Assembly: GCF_006334915.2 (NCBI RefSeq)
Contig: NZ_VDMA02000019.1
Coordinates: 1 to 64,000 of the forward strand
Length of the DNA stretch: 64,000 nt
Direction: 5' to 3'
Source: Microbispora catharanthi
GTDB taxonomy: Bacteria > Actinomycetota > Actinomycetes > Streptosporangiales > Streptosporangiaceae
A program made the translations under genes and the position numbers. The notes under the pieces are model-generated. The model did not search any database. It was not told the DNA's origin and was given only the letters and a program-made list of their open reading frames with translations. This document shows positions 40,852 to 48,642 of the stretch, piece by piece. The stretch's first letter is position 1. Every line of letters begins with the position of its first letter.

Positions 40852-41868
40852 TCAGGCCGGCGGTGCGGTGGTGCTCGACCGGACGACCAAACGCGCCGTG
40901 CTGACCTGTCGCGAGCCGGGGGAACGGTCGTCGATCGTGTCTGCCAGCACCCGTGCGGTCTGCACGCCGTACGCCTGGATGTCCCACGAGAGCGCCGTCA
41001 GCGCCGGTCGTACCATCACGCACAGCTGCGAGTCGTCACCGGCCACGATCGACAGCTCGTCCGGCACGGCGACGCCCATCTCCTGTGCCACGTTGAGCGC
41101 GGCGGTGGCCATCACGTCGTTGTCGAACATGATCGCGGTCGGGCGGTCGCGCCGGGACAGCAGCGTCCGCGTGGCCCGCATGCCTTCCTCCCAGGTGTAG
41201 TCGGTCTCGACGACCTGTGGTTCACCGAGGCCGTGACCGAGCACGGCCTGGCGGAAGGCCGCGATGCGTACTTGGGTGTGCTCCAGTGCGGACAACCCCG
41301 CGACGCGGGCGACACGGCGGTGTCCGAGCGCCACGAGGTAGTCGACCGCCGAGACCACGGCTGCCGCGTCGTCGGTCCACACGGCGGGTATATCCGTGTC
41401 CGGCCGGGGCCGGCCGACCAGAACGGCCGGGATCTGGAGTTCCTCGAGCACCGGGATCCGCGCGTCCTCCGTCCACAGGTCGGTGACGACCATGCCGTCG
41501 ACGCGCCGTTCCGCCCAGCAGAGCCGCATCGCGTCGATCGCGGCGCGGTGGTCCTCGACGACCTGCAGAAGCAGAGCGGTGCGCCGCCCGGACAGTTCGC
41601 GTTCCAGCCCGGCGATGAACCGCATGAAGAACGGCTCGACACCGAGCGTGTCCGCCGGGCGGGCGATGATCAGGCCGACGCTGTGCGCCCGGGACCCGGA
41701 CAGGGACCTGGCCGCCGCGCTCGGCCGCCAGCCGATCTCGTTGGCGATGTCGAGGATGATTTTGCGGGTCTCCGCGGACACCCCCGGCCGTCCGTTGAGC
41801 GCGTACGACACGGCGCCGATCGAGACACCGGCCCTTGCCGCGATCTCGGCGATAGTCGGCCGCTTCAC
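40852..41868 (-). CDS. LacI-family transcriptional repressor
   Basis: A 338-residue protein: VKRPTIAEIAARAGVSIGAV opens the LacI helix-turn-helix, SYALNGRPGVSAETR completes it with the hinge, followed by a periplasmic-binding-protein-like sugar domain (LIIARPADTLGVEPFF; SIVAGDDSQLCVM). The GTG at 41868 has AGGGGGG 5 bases upstream; an ATG at 41886 lacks a spaced site. It is divergent from the CBM2-GH5 cellulase. Two CTTAAG-N2-CTTAAG palindromes in the gap, whose central GCGC/GCCC resembles LacI-type half-site symmetry, are probable operators, so it likely controls itself and the cellulase in response to a released oligosaccharide. Confidence 0.9.
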   Translation of the reverse strand: MKRPTIAEIAARAGVSIGAVSYALNGRPGVSAETRKIILDIANEIGWRPSAAARSLSGSRAHSVGLIIARPADTLGVEPFFMRFIAGLERELSGRRTALLLQVVEDHRAAIDAMRLCWAERRVDGMVVTDLWTEDARIPVLEELQIPAVLVGRPRPDTDIPAVWTDDAAAVVSAVDYLVALGHRRVARVAGLSALEHTQVRIAAFRQAVLGHGLGEPQVVETDYTWEEGMRATRTLLSRRDRPTAIMFDNDVMATAALNVAQEMGVAVPDELSIVAGDDSQLCVMVRPALTALSWDIQAYGVQTARVLADTIDDRSPGSRQVSTARLVVRSSTTAPPA

Positions 41869-41988
41869 CGCATCCCCCCTCTGCATCCTGACCATTTTGT
41901 TACCGCTGTTGGAAGAGGAACAGCACCGGATCGCTTTTCCCATGCCCCTACCGGAGAGGCGGGGACGTCCGCAACGACGGCGAGGATC

Positions 41989-42002
41989 CTTAAGCGCTTA
42001 AG
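41989..42002. promoter_or_regulatory. Palindrome CTTAAGCGCTTAAG (operator candidate 1)
   Basis: A perfect 14-bp palindrome with a central CG, the symmetry typical of LacI-family operators, 121 bp upstream of the repressor start. Confidence 0.75.
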
Positions 42003-42085
42003 TCACCACGTCGGCGAGGTTCCCATGGCGGCGGCCGAGGACCACGGCGACCGTCCGGCGCGCGATCGGCGTCCGGGGACGTACT

Positions 42086-42094
42086 GAAAGTTTC
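42086..42094. promoter_or_regulatory. GAAAGTTTC box
   Basis: The same 9-base core as the boxes upstream of the DUF4956-VTC-CotH operon, within ACTGAAAGTTTCTCGGT. Confidence 0.5.
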
Positions 42095-42273
42095 TCGGTA
42101 CACGCACGTCATCCAGGACTTGAGCACCGTCCGCTTCAACCCTCGGACGCTTCGGCGGCCGCCGACGGACCCGCACGTCCGGATCGGCTTTTCGCGTGGT
42201 GTGACGACGAGGAATCGCTTTCGTTGCTTTCCGTGTCCGGCCCGCCGCGCACCCCCGCAGGGAGACGGCCTTG

Positions 42274-42289
42274 ACTTAAGCCCTTAAGT
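42274..42289. promoter_or_regulatory. Palindrome ACTTAAGCCCTTAAGT (operator candidate 2)
   Basis: Seven-base arms ACTTAAG/CTTAAGT around CC, 64 bp upstream of the cellulase ATG, where it would block the promoter. Confidence 0.75.
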
Positions 42290-42352
42290 GACCCACCGTT
42301 CTCCCACAGCGCTGCTCTCGACGGCCGTCCGGTTCTCAGTAAGGAGGCTTCG

Positions 42353-43927
42353 ATGCAACTTCGTGTCAAATTCGCGGCAGCCGCAGCAGGAGTGGTGGCT
42401 GCAGCAGGCATGTCCGCGATAACCGTCCCCGCCGCGGCCGCCCCCGGAGGGTGCTCGGTGCAGTACAAGGTCGTCAGCGAGTGGCAGGGCGGCTTCCAGG
42501 GTGACATCGCGATCACCAGCCTCGGCGGCTCGCTGACCGGCTGGACGTTGGAGTTCGACTTTCCCTCGGCTGCTCAGGGCGTGAGCAACGGCTGGAACGC
42601 CGACTGGTCGCAGTCCGGCGCGCACGTCACCGCCAAGAGCCTGAGCTGGAACGGCAACATCCCCTCCAACGGCTCGGTGGCGATCGGCTTCATCGGCAAG
42701 TGGAGCGGGAGCAATCCGGTTCCCGGCGCGTTCACCGTCAACGGCGTCACCTGTACCGGCGCGTCCCCCAGCGCCAGCCCCAGCGCAAGCCCCAGCGCAA
42801 GCCCCAGCCCCAGCCCGTCTCCGAAATCGAGCCCATCCCCATCCCCGTCCCCGAGCCCCTCCCCGTCTCCCAGCCCCCAGCCCGGCGGGCCGGCTCCGCA
42901 GTTGCATGTCTCGGGCAACACGTTGGTGACTTCGGCCGGCAAGCCGTACCGGCTGCTGGGCGTCAACCGCTCCAGCGGTGAGTTCGCCTGCATCCAGGGC
43001 CGGGGCATGTGGGACGGCCCGGCGGATCAGGCCTCCGTCGACGCGATGAAGCCGTGGAACATCCACGTGGTACGGGTGCCGTTGAACGAGGAGTGCTGGC
43101 TGGGGACCGCCGACGTGCCCTCGGGCGGGACCAGCGGCGCGGCCTATCAGCAGGCGGTCAAGGACTACGTGAAGCTGCTTGTCACCAACGGGATCACTCC
43201 GATCGTGGAGATGCACTGGAACTACGGTCAGTACACCGGGGCGGGTGCGGGCTGCTCGGATGTGGCGGCGACCTGCCAGAAGCCCATGCCCGACGCGAAG
43301 TACGCGCCGACGTTCTGGACCCAGGTGGCGAACGCCTTCAAGGGCGACAACGCCGTCATCTTCGACCTGTTCAACGAGCCCTACCCGGACGCGGCCAACA
43401 ACTGGTCGGACGCCACGGCGGCGTGGACCTGCCTGCGTGACGGCGGCACCTGCACCGGAATCGGCTACCAGGTCGCCGGCATGCAGGACCTGGTCGACGC
43501 GGTCCGCGCCACCGGGGCGACCAACGTCATCATGACGGCCGGTCTGACCTGGACCAACGACCTTAGCCAGTGGCTGAAGTACAAGCCGCAGGACCCGACC
43601 GGCAACCTGATGGCCTCCTGGCACTCCTACAACTTCAACGGGTGCGTGGACACCACCTGCTGGAACAACACGATCGGCGCCGTCGCCGCGCAGGTGCCGG
43701 TGGTGGCCGGCGAGATCGGCCAGAACACCTGCGCTCACGACTACATCGACAAGGTCATGAACTGGGCCGACGCGAACGGTGTGGGCTACCTCGCCTGGAC
43801 CTGGAACGCCTGGGGAATCTGCGACAGCTCGGGCAACGTCCTCATCACCGACGCCAACGGCACTCCCACCAGCACCTTCGGCGAGGGATTCAAGGCCCAC
43901 CTGGTGGCGCAGAACCCCTACGCGTGA
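42353..43927 (+). CDS. Secreted endoglucanase, CBM2-linker-GH5
   Basis: A 524-residue exported cellulase. Signal peptide (1-30), CBM2 (33-136, CSVQYKVVSEWQGGFQGDIA and conserved Trp), Ser-Pro-Ala linker (137-177) and a GH5 domain (180-524). The acid/base is Glu342 in FDLFNEPYPD and the nucleophile Glu454 in VVAGEIGQN; the His-x-Tyr block is ASWHSYNFNG. It cleaves internal beta-1,4 bonds of cellulose or related glucans. AAGGAGG precedes the ATG. The stop lies 10 bp inside the convergent nitronate-monooxygenase-like gene. Neighbouring LacI palindromes point to repression until an inducer sugar is present. Confidence 0.93.
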   Translation: MQLRVKFAAAAAGVVAAAGMSAITVPAAAAPGGCSVQYKVVSEWQGGFQGDIAITSLGGSLTGWTLEFDFPSAAQGVSNGWNADWSQSGAHVTAKSLSWNGNIPSNGSVAIGFIGKWSGSNPVPGAFTVNGVTCTGASPSASPSASPSASPSPSPSPKSSPSPSPSPSPSPSPSPQPGGPAPQLHVSGNTLVTSAGKPYRLLGVNRSSGEFACIQGRGMWDGPADQASVDAMKPWNIHVVRVPLNEECWLGTADVPSGGTSGAAYQQAVKDYVKLLVTNGITPIVEMHWNYGQYTGAGAGCSDVAATCQKPMPDAKYAPTFWTQVANAFKGDNAVIFDLFNEPYPDAANNWSDATAAWTCLRDGGTCTGIGYQVAGMQDLVDAVRATGATNVIMTAGLTWTNDLSQWLKYKPQDPTGNLMASWHSYNFNGCVDTTCWNNTIGAVAAQVPVVAGEIGQNTCAHDYIDKVMNWADANGVGYLAWTWNAWGICDSSGNVLITDANGTPTSTFGEGFKAHLVAQNPYA

Positions 43928-45549
43928 TCTCCTGTCCCGGCCACAGGTGATTCACCCGGGCCCAGCCGCCCTTCGGCTGGGCCCGTCGCCGATCCACAGG
44001 ATGCGGCGGACGCGGACGTCGATGAGGCGCTCGCCCCCTTCAGGATGCGGTCCACCACATCGGCGGCCGAGTAGTCGTCCGGCAGCCCGTCGAGGAAGCC
44101 GGTGTCCTGGCCGAGGGTGAGCAGCGGGGGTTCCGGATAACCGTCCGGTCGGTGCTGCCCGAGACCGATCGCGGCGAGCAGCCCGTTGCACAGGCACCGG
44201 CGCTCGGTGGTCTCCTCCGCGCGACCGCCCTTGCGGACGTAGGTCTCCACCGGTTCCGCCGGGCAGCGGTAGCCGACCCCGCCGTCCGGCTTCTGATAGG
44301 GCGTGCGCAGGTAGCCCAGGTCGCACAGCCGGGACCGCTCCGCGTAGACGCCGGCGTCGGACAGCGTGCCGGGGATGTGGGCCACCTTGAAGGGGAACCC
44401 GGCAGGGGAGGCGTGAGGGTCGTTGCGGACCTCAAGTGTGCCGTCGGCGGCGCGGCGCAGCAGCCGCCGCCTGAGCTCGTCGTCCAGGCCGGACTCCCGG
44501 CAGAGCGCGAACGCCGACCCGACCTGGATCCCGGCGGCTCCCGTCTCCAGGGCTCTGGCGAGCCCGTCGGGCGTGCCATACCCGCCTGCGAGCCAGAACG
44601 GCAGGCCGAGCGCCGCGACCTTGCCGGTGTCCACCTCGTCGCGCGGGCCGTAGACGGGTTCGCCCGCCCCGTCCAGCCGCAACCGGCCGCGCGGCGGCGC
44701 GCTGTGGCCGCCCGCCGACGGCGACTCGATCACGAATCCGTCCGGCCTGGTGGCGGCCGAGCGCGCGAGGTAGGCGGCCAGGACGTGCGAGGAGACGATC
44801 GCCAGCAGCCGGGGCCGCGCCGGAGGCGCGATCGACGGGCCGAGCAACGCCGCCGGGTCGAGGCCGACCGTGTGCGGCGTCTCGCCGCCGGCCACGGTCA
44901 CCGAGATCTCCGCCGCGCGGTGCGCCGCGAGATCGTCGAGCAGCCGTGGAATCTCCGCCGGGATGCCGGCGCCCATCAGCACGTAGTCGACCCCGGCGAG
45001 CATCGCCCCGTAGACCGCGGCCGGCGTGGCCATCTGGATCTTCTCCAGGTAGTTGACCCCGATCAGGCCGTCGTGCCCCTCCTTGGCGAGCAGGACCTCG
45101 GCGAAGTTGGCGACCACGGCCAGTTCGTCCGCGGCCTGGCTACGTCGCAGTCCCAAACGCGGCACCGGCCGGTAAGGCCTGCCGCTGCCGGTCCCGCCGG
45201 GAACGAAATAGCGGGCCAGGATCCGCTCGGCCATCTCGGGGACCGGAAAACGGGCCAGCGCCCGGCGCAGATGCCCTCCGGGATCCCCCTGCTGCAGCCG
45301 TCGGGCCAGCGTGACGTCAAGCGCCGTGCCCGACACCACACCGAGCTGGCCGGCGCTCGCCACCGCACGTGCCAGCCGCCATCCGGACACCCCCACGCCC
45401 ATCCCGCCCTGTATCAGGACGGGATGGGCCACCCCTGCGAGCCCGATCCGCGCCACCGGGAAGCCTTCGGTACGGCGATCGGCGTCGGACACCCCGTGTC
45501 CGCCCGCGCCGGCCGAAAGCGCCCCCGCCATCCCTCTGCTGAACCTCAT
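43918..45549 (-). CDS. Nitronate monooxygenase / PfaD-like FMN oxidoreductase, last gene of the nar operon
   Basis: A 543-residue TIM-barrel flavoprotein. PVLIQGGMGVGVSGWRLARA binds the FMN phosphate region; GFVIESPSAGGHSAPPRG supplies the catalytic-His-type motif AGGH; LAGGYGTPDG and AGIQVGSAFALCRESGL are the distal phosphate motifs. The C-terminal 150 residues (Cys-rich RRCLCNGLLAAIG) resemble PfaD-type members more than short nitronate monooxygenases (about 330-370 residues). Its ATG overlaps the narI stop (ATGA, 45546-45549). The last 35 residues are low-complexity and run through a hairpin; real homology ends near VVDRILKGA. Confidence 0.82.
   Translation of the reverse strand: MRFSRGMAGALSAGAGGHGVSDADRRTEGFPVARIGLAGVAHPVLIQGGMGVGVSGWRLARAVASAGQLGVVSGTALDVTLARRLQQGDPGGHLRRALARFPVPEMAERILARYFVPGGTGSGRPYRPVPRLGLRRSQAADELAVVANFAEVLLAKEGHDGLIGVNYLEKIQMATPAAVYGAMLAGVDYVLMGAGIPAEIPRLLDDLAAHRAAEISVTVAGGETPHTVGLDPAALLGPSIAPPARPRLLAIVSSHVLAAYLARSAATRPDGFVIESPSAGGHSAPPRGRLRLDGAGEPVYGPRDEVDTGKVAALGLPFWLAGGYGTPDGLARALETGAAGIQVGSAFALCRESGLDDELRRRLLRRAADGTLEVRNDPHASPAGFPFKVAHIPGTLSDAGVYAERSRLCDLGYLRTPYQKPDGGVGYRCPAEPVETYVRKGGRAEETTERRCLCNGLLAAIGLGQHRPDGYPEPPLLTLGQDTGFLDGLPDDYSAADVVDRILKGASASSTSASAASCGSATGPAEGRLGPGESPVAGTGDHA
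43958..43984. terminator. Hairpin between cellulase and nar operon, usable from both sides
   Basis: GGGCCCAGCCG (43958-43968) and CGGCTGGGCCC (43974-43984) form a perfect 11-bp stem with a 5-base loop, 30 bp after the cellulase stop and inside the 3' end of the convergent gene. Confidence 0.8.
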
Positions 45550-46298
45550 CCGTGGCTCCTCTCGCCTACCGTTCGGAGGGTCGTCTCGCGTACGGCGGCC
45601 GGCGCGGGCGGCGTGGCCGGCACGAGCCCGCGGCGCGCGCGGTAGACGACGTACGGGCGCCACAGGTAGGCCAGCGGCGCCGACCAGACGTGAACAAGCC
45701 GGGTGAAGGGCCACAACGCCAGGAACAGGAAGCCGCCGACGGCGTGCAGCTGATAGACCAGCGGCGCGCCGATCATCAGGTCGCTGCGCGGGGAGAACCA
45801 GAACACGCTGCGGAACCAGACGGCGATCGTCTCCCGGTAGTCGTACCCGTGGCCGAGCAGGTTGACGGCGACCGTGGCGGTCATGCCGAGCGCGATCATG
45901 GCCGCCAGGGCGGCGTAGAGCACCTTGTCCATCGGGGTGGTCGTGTGCCGGACCCGCCTGTCGGCGAAGCGGCGGGCGATGAGCAGGACCAGCCCGGCGA
46001 CGAGCATGGCGCCGGTCAGCGTGCCGCCCCAGACCGCGGTCAGGTGGTAGAGGTGCTCGGGGATCCGAAGCGCCGCGGTCACCGAGGCCGGCACCAGCAG
46101 CCCCATGGCGTGCCCGCCGATGACCCCGAACGCGCCGAGGTGGAACAGCGGCGACCCCAGGCGGAGGATCCGGCTCTCCAGCAGCTGGCTGGTGTGCGTG
46201 GTCCAGCCGAACTGGTCGTGGCGCCACCGCCACACGTGACCGCCGACGAACACCGCCAGGCACAGGTATGGCAGGACGATCCAGACGACGGTGTTCAT
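45546..46298 (-). CDS. narI: Respiratory nitrate reductase gamma subunit, cytochrome b
   Basis: A 250-residue membrane protein with five helices. It passes quinol electrons through two b hemes to NarH. Heme-ligand His candidates: FVGGHVWRWRHDQFG and GGHAMGLLVP in the first half, LVYQLHAVGGF and TRLVHVWSAP in the second. The MNTVVWIVLPYLCLAVFVGG start is typical of NarI. Its ATG overlaps the narJ stop (46295-46298). Confidence 0.95.
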   Translation of the reverse strand: MNTVVWIVLPYLCLAVFVGGHVWRWRHDQFGWTTHTSQLLESRILRLGSPLFHLGAFGVIGGHAMGLLVPASVTAALRIPEHLYHLTAVWGGTLTGAMLVAGLVLLIARRFADRRVRHTTTPMDKVLYAALAAMIALGMTATVAVNLLGHGYDYRETIAVWFRSVFWFSPRSDLMIGAPLVYQLHAVGGFLFLALWPFTRLVHVWSAPLAYLWRPYVVYRARRGLVPATPPAPAAVRETTLRTVGERSHG

Positions 46299-47002
46299 CG
46301 GGCCTCCGTCGATGGGCAGGTGGGGTAGGGGGCGAGGCCGGCGCCGTCGAGCCCGCCCGAGGCCAGGAGGTCCGGGCCGAGGGAGTCCAGGCCGACGGAC
46401 TCGACGGGCGGGCCGTCGAGGGCCAGTTCCGCCACGGCCTCCCGGTCGGCGTCGGTCAGCTCGGGCAGGACGGCGGTGACGGCGTCGAGGAGCAGGTGGT
46501 ACGGCGTGCCGAGATCGGCGAGGGCGGCGCGCAGCAGTTCGATGCCGCGCCGGTGCTGGCGCAGCGGCGCCTCCCCTTCGCCGGGGCCGACCGTGGCGGC
46601 GAACTCGAGCACGACCGGCAGCAGGTCGGGCAGTTCACCGGCGGCCAGCCGCAGGCCGTGGGCACGATAGCGCCGCTTGAGGATGAGCAGCGCCATCCCC
46701 CGCTTGCGGGTGTCGCCGTGCAGGTAGTACGTGAGATAGAGGCCAGACCGGCGGCGCAGGTCGAAGGTCTGCACGTAGTGCCGCTGCACGTCGATCGGTT
46801 CGGTGCCGGTCAGCCAGGCGAGGAACTCCTCGGCCTGCCCGCGCAGCCGCGGGTGCTCGATCCGGCCGGCGGCGCCGCGCAGCTCGTCGCGGGCGCCGAG
46901 CAGTTCCGCGTCCGGGTAGGTGAGCAGCACCGACGCGAGCTGGAACAGCCGGGCCCGGTCGGCCGCGGTCACCGGGGCGGCGTCGGTCGGCGGCGCGGTC
47001 AC
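46295..47002 (-). CDS. narJ: Nitrate reductase molybdenum cofactor assembly chaperone
   Basis: A 235-residue helical TorD/NarJ-family chaperone that binds apo-NarG while the molybdenum cofactor is inserted; not part of the mature enzyme. Marks: FQLASVLLTYPDAELL, YVQTFDLRRRSGLYLTYYLH and GDTRKRGMALL. The GTG at 47002 overlaps the narH stop (GTGA), and its own stop overlaps narI. Confidence 0.94.
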   Translation of the reverse strand: MTAPPTDAAPVTAADRARLFQLASVLLTYPDAELLGARDELRGAAGRIEHPRLRGQAEEFLAWLTGTEPIDVQRHYVQTFDLRRRSGLYLTYYLHGDTRKRGMALLILKRRYRAHGLRLAAGELPDLLPVVLEFAATVGPGEGEAPLRQHRRGIELLRAALADLGTPYHLLLDAVTAVLPELTDADREAVAELALDGPPVESVGLDSLGPDLLASGGLDGAGLAPYPTCPSTEAR

Positions 47003-48642
47003 GACCGCCCCCGCGACGGGTCGACGGACAGGCCGATCCGCCCGTCGGGCCGCCGCGACACGAGCCCCCGCCGGCCGGCGTGCACGTCGTCGTCGCCGCC
47101 GACGAGGTGGAAGCGCTCCACGGCGGCCGGGCCCGATCCGCCCACTGCCTGCCCACCCATGCCGGGGCCGCCCTCGCAGTCGAGCGAGCAGCCGCCCGTC
47201 GTGGCGGCCTGCGCTTCGAGGGCGGCGGCGTCCTTGCTGTAGGCGGCCGGGATGACGTACCGCTCGTCGTACTTGGCGATCGCGAGCAGCCGGTACATCG
47301 ACTCGACCTGCTCGGCGGTCATCCCGATGCCGTCCAGGAGGCCCTGTGCGACCGTGCCGTCCAGGGTGCGGGCCCGCATGTACGAACGCATCGCGGCCAG
47401 CTTCATCAGGACCCCGGCGGCGGCGTCCGCGTCGCCGGCGGTGAACAGTTCGGCCAGGTACTCCACCGGGATGCGCAGGTCCCGGATGGTGTGGAAGACG
47501 TCGTCGGCGTCGGTGTCGTCGCGGCCCGCGGCGCCCGCCGCGTCGAGCACAGGCGACAACGGCGGGACGTACCAGACCATCGGCAGCGTCCGATACTCCG
47601 GGTGCAGCGGCAGCGCGATCCGATACTCGCTGATCAGCCGCCACACCGGGGACAGCTTCGCGGCCTCGATCCACTCCCCCGGCATGCCGGCGTCGCGGGC
47701 GGCCTGCTGCACCGCCGGGTCGTGCGGGTCGAGGAAGACGCCGCGCTGGGCGTCGAGCAGGTCGCGCTCGTCCGGCACGGACGCGGCGGCGAGGACGGCG
47801 TCCTCGTCATAGAAGACGATGCCGAGGTAGCGCAGCCGCCCCACGCACGTCTCGGAGCAGATGGTGGGCTGGCCGGCCTCGATGCGCGGGAAACACAGGG
47901 TGCACTTCTCGGCCTTACCTGTGGCGTGGTTGACGTACACCTTCTTGTACGGGCACGCCGACACGCACATCCGCCAGCCCCGGCATTTGTTCTGGTCGAC
48001 CAGGACGATGCCGTCCTCCTCCCGCTTGTACATCGCGCCGGACGGGCACGCCGACACGCAGGCCGGGTTGAGGCAGTGTTCGCAGATCCGCGGAAGGTGG
48101 AACATGAAGGTCTTCTCGAACTCGAACCTGACCTTCGCCGCGGCCTCGGCGGGCATCCGGGTGATGTTGGGGTCGCGGTCGGCCCGCTCGTGCGCGCCGC
48201 CGAGGCCGTCCTCCCAGTTCGCTCCCCACTCCACGGCCGTCGGCTCACCCGTCAGCGCGGAGTACGGCCGCTTGACGGGCGTGTCGGAGAGGCCGCCGGG
48301 CGCGCTCACCAGGATGTCCTTGTCGAACGTGACCGGCTCGTAGTAGTCGTCGATCGACGGCAGGTCCGGGTTGGCGAAGATGCGTGCCAGCCGCTTCACC
48401 CGGCCGCCGGAGCGCAGGGTCAGCCGGCCCTTGCCGTCGAGCCGCCACCCGCCGTGCCAGCGATCCTGATCCTCGTAGTGCTTGGGATAGCCGATGCCGG
48501 GTTTGGTCTCGACGTTGTTGAACCACACGTACTCGGTGCCCTCGCGGTTGGTCCAGGTCTGCTTGCAGGTGACGGAGCAGGTGTGACAACCGATGCACTT
48601 GTCGAGGTTCATCACCATCGCGACCTGCGCGCGGATCCTCAT
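46999..48642 (-). CDS. narH: Respiratory nitrate reductase beta subunit, iron-sulfur protein
   Basis: A 547-residue electron-transfer subunit. Four Cys clusters are visible: CIGCHTCSVTCK, CEHCLNPACVSACP, CRGWRMCVSACP (Trp in place of one Cys, as expected for the [3Fe-4S] centre) and CTLCFPRIEAG with CSETCVGR. The start MRIRAQVAMVMNLDKCIGCH at 48642 shares one base with the narG stop. The C-terminus is longer than in E. coli, with a Gly-rich tail containing an extra Cys pair (GGCSLDCEGG). Confidence 0.95.
   Translation of the reverse strand: MRIRAQVAMVMNLDKCIGCHTCSVTCKQTWTNREGTEYVWFNNVETKPGIGYPKHYEDQDRWHGGWRLDGKGRLTLRSGGRVKRLARIFANPDLPSIDDYYEPVTFDKDILVSAPGGLSDTPVKRPYSALTGEPTAVEWGANWEDGLGGAHERADRDPNITRMPAEAAAKVRFEFEKTFMFHLPRICEHCLNPACVSACPSGAMYKREEDGIVLVDQNKCRGWRMCVSACPYKKVYVNHATGKAEKCTLCFPRIEAGQPTICSETCVGRLRYLGIVFYDEDAVLAAASVPDERDLLDAQRGVFLDPHDPAVQQAARDAGMPGEWIEAAKLSPVWRLISEYRIALPLHPEYRTLPMVWYVPPLSPVLDAAGAAGRDDTDADDVFHTIRDLRIPVEYLAELFTAGDADAAAGVLMKLAAMRSYMRARTLDGTVAQGLLDGIGMTAEQVESMYRLLAIAKYDERYVIPAAYSKDAAALEAQAATTGGCSLDCEGGPGMGGQAVGGSGPAAVERFHLVGGDDDVHAGRRGLVSRRPDGRIGLSVDPSRGRS

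Larger units (their letters stand above)
41869..42352. other. 484-bp divergent regulatory region, lacI / cellulase
   Basis: Contains two LacI-like palindromes and one GAAAGTTTC box (listed separately). An AAGGAGG ribosome site (about 42341-42347) precedes the cellulase ATG. No gene is seen in it. Confidence 0.7.
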
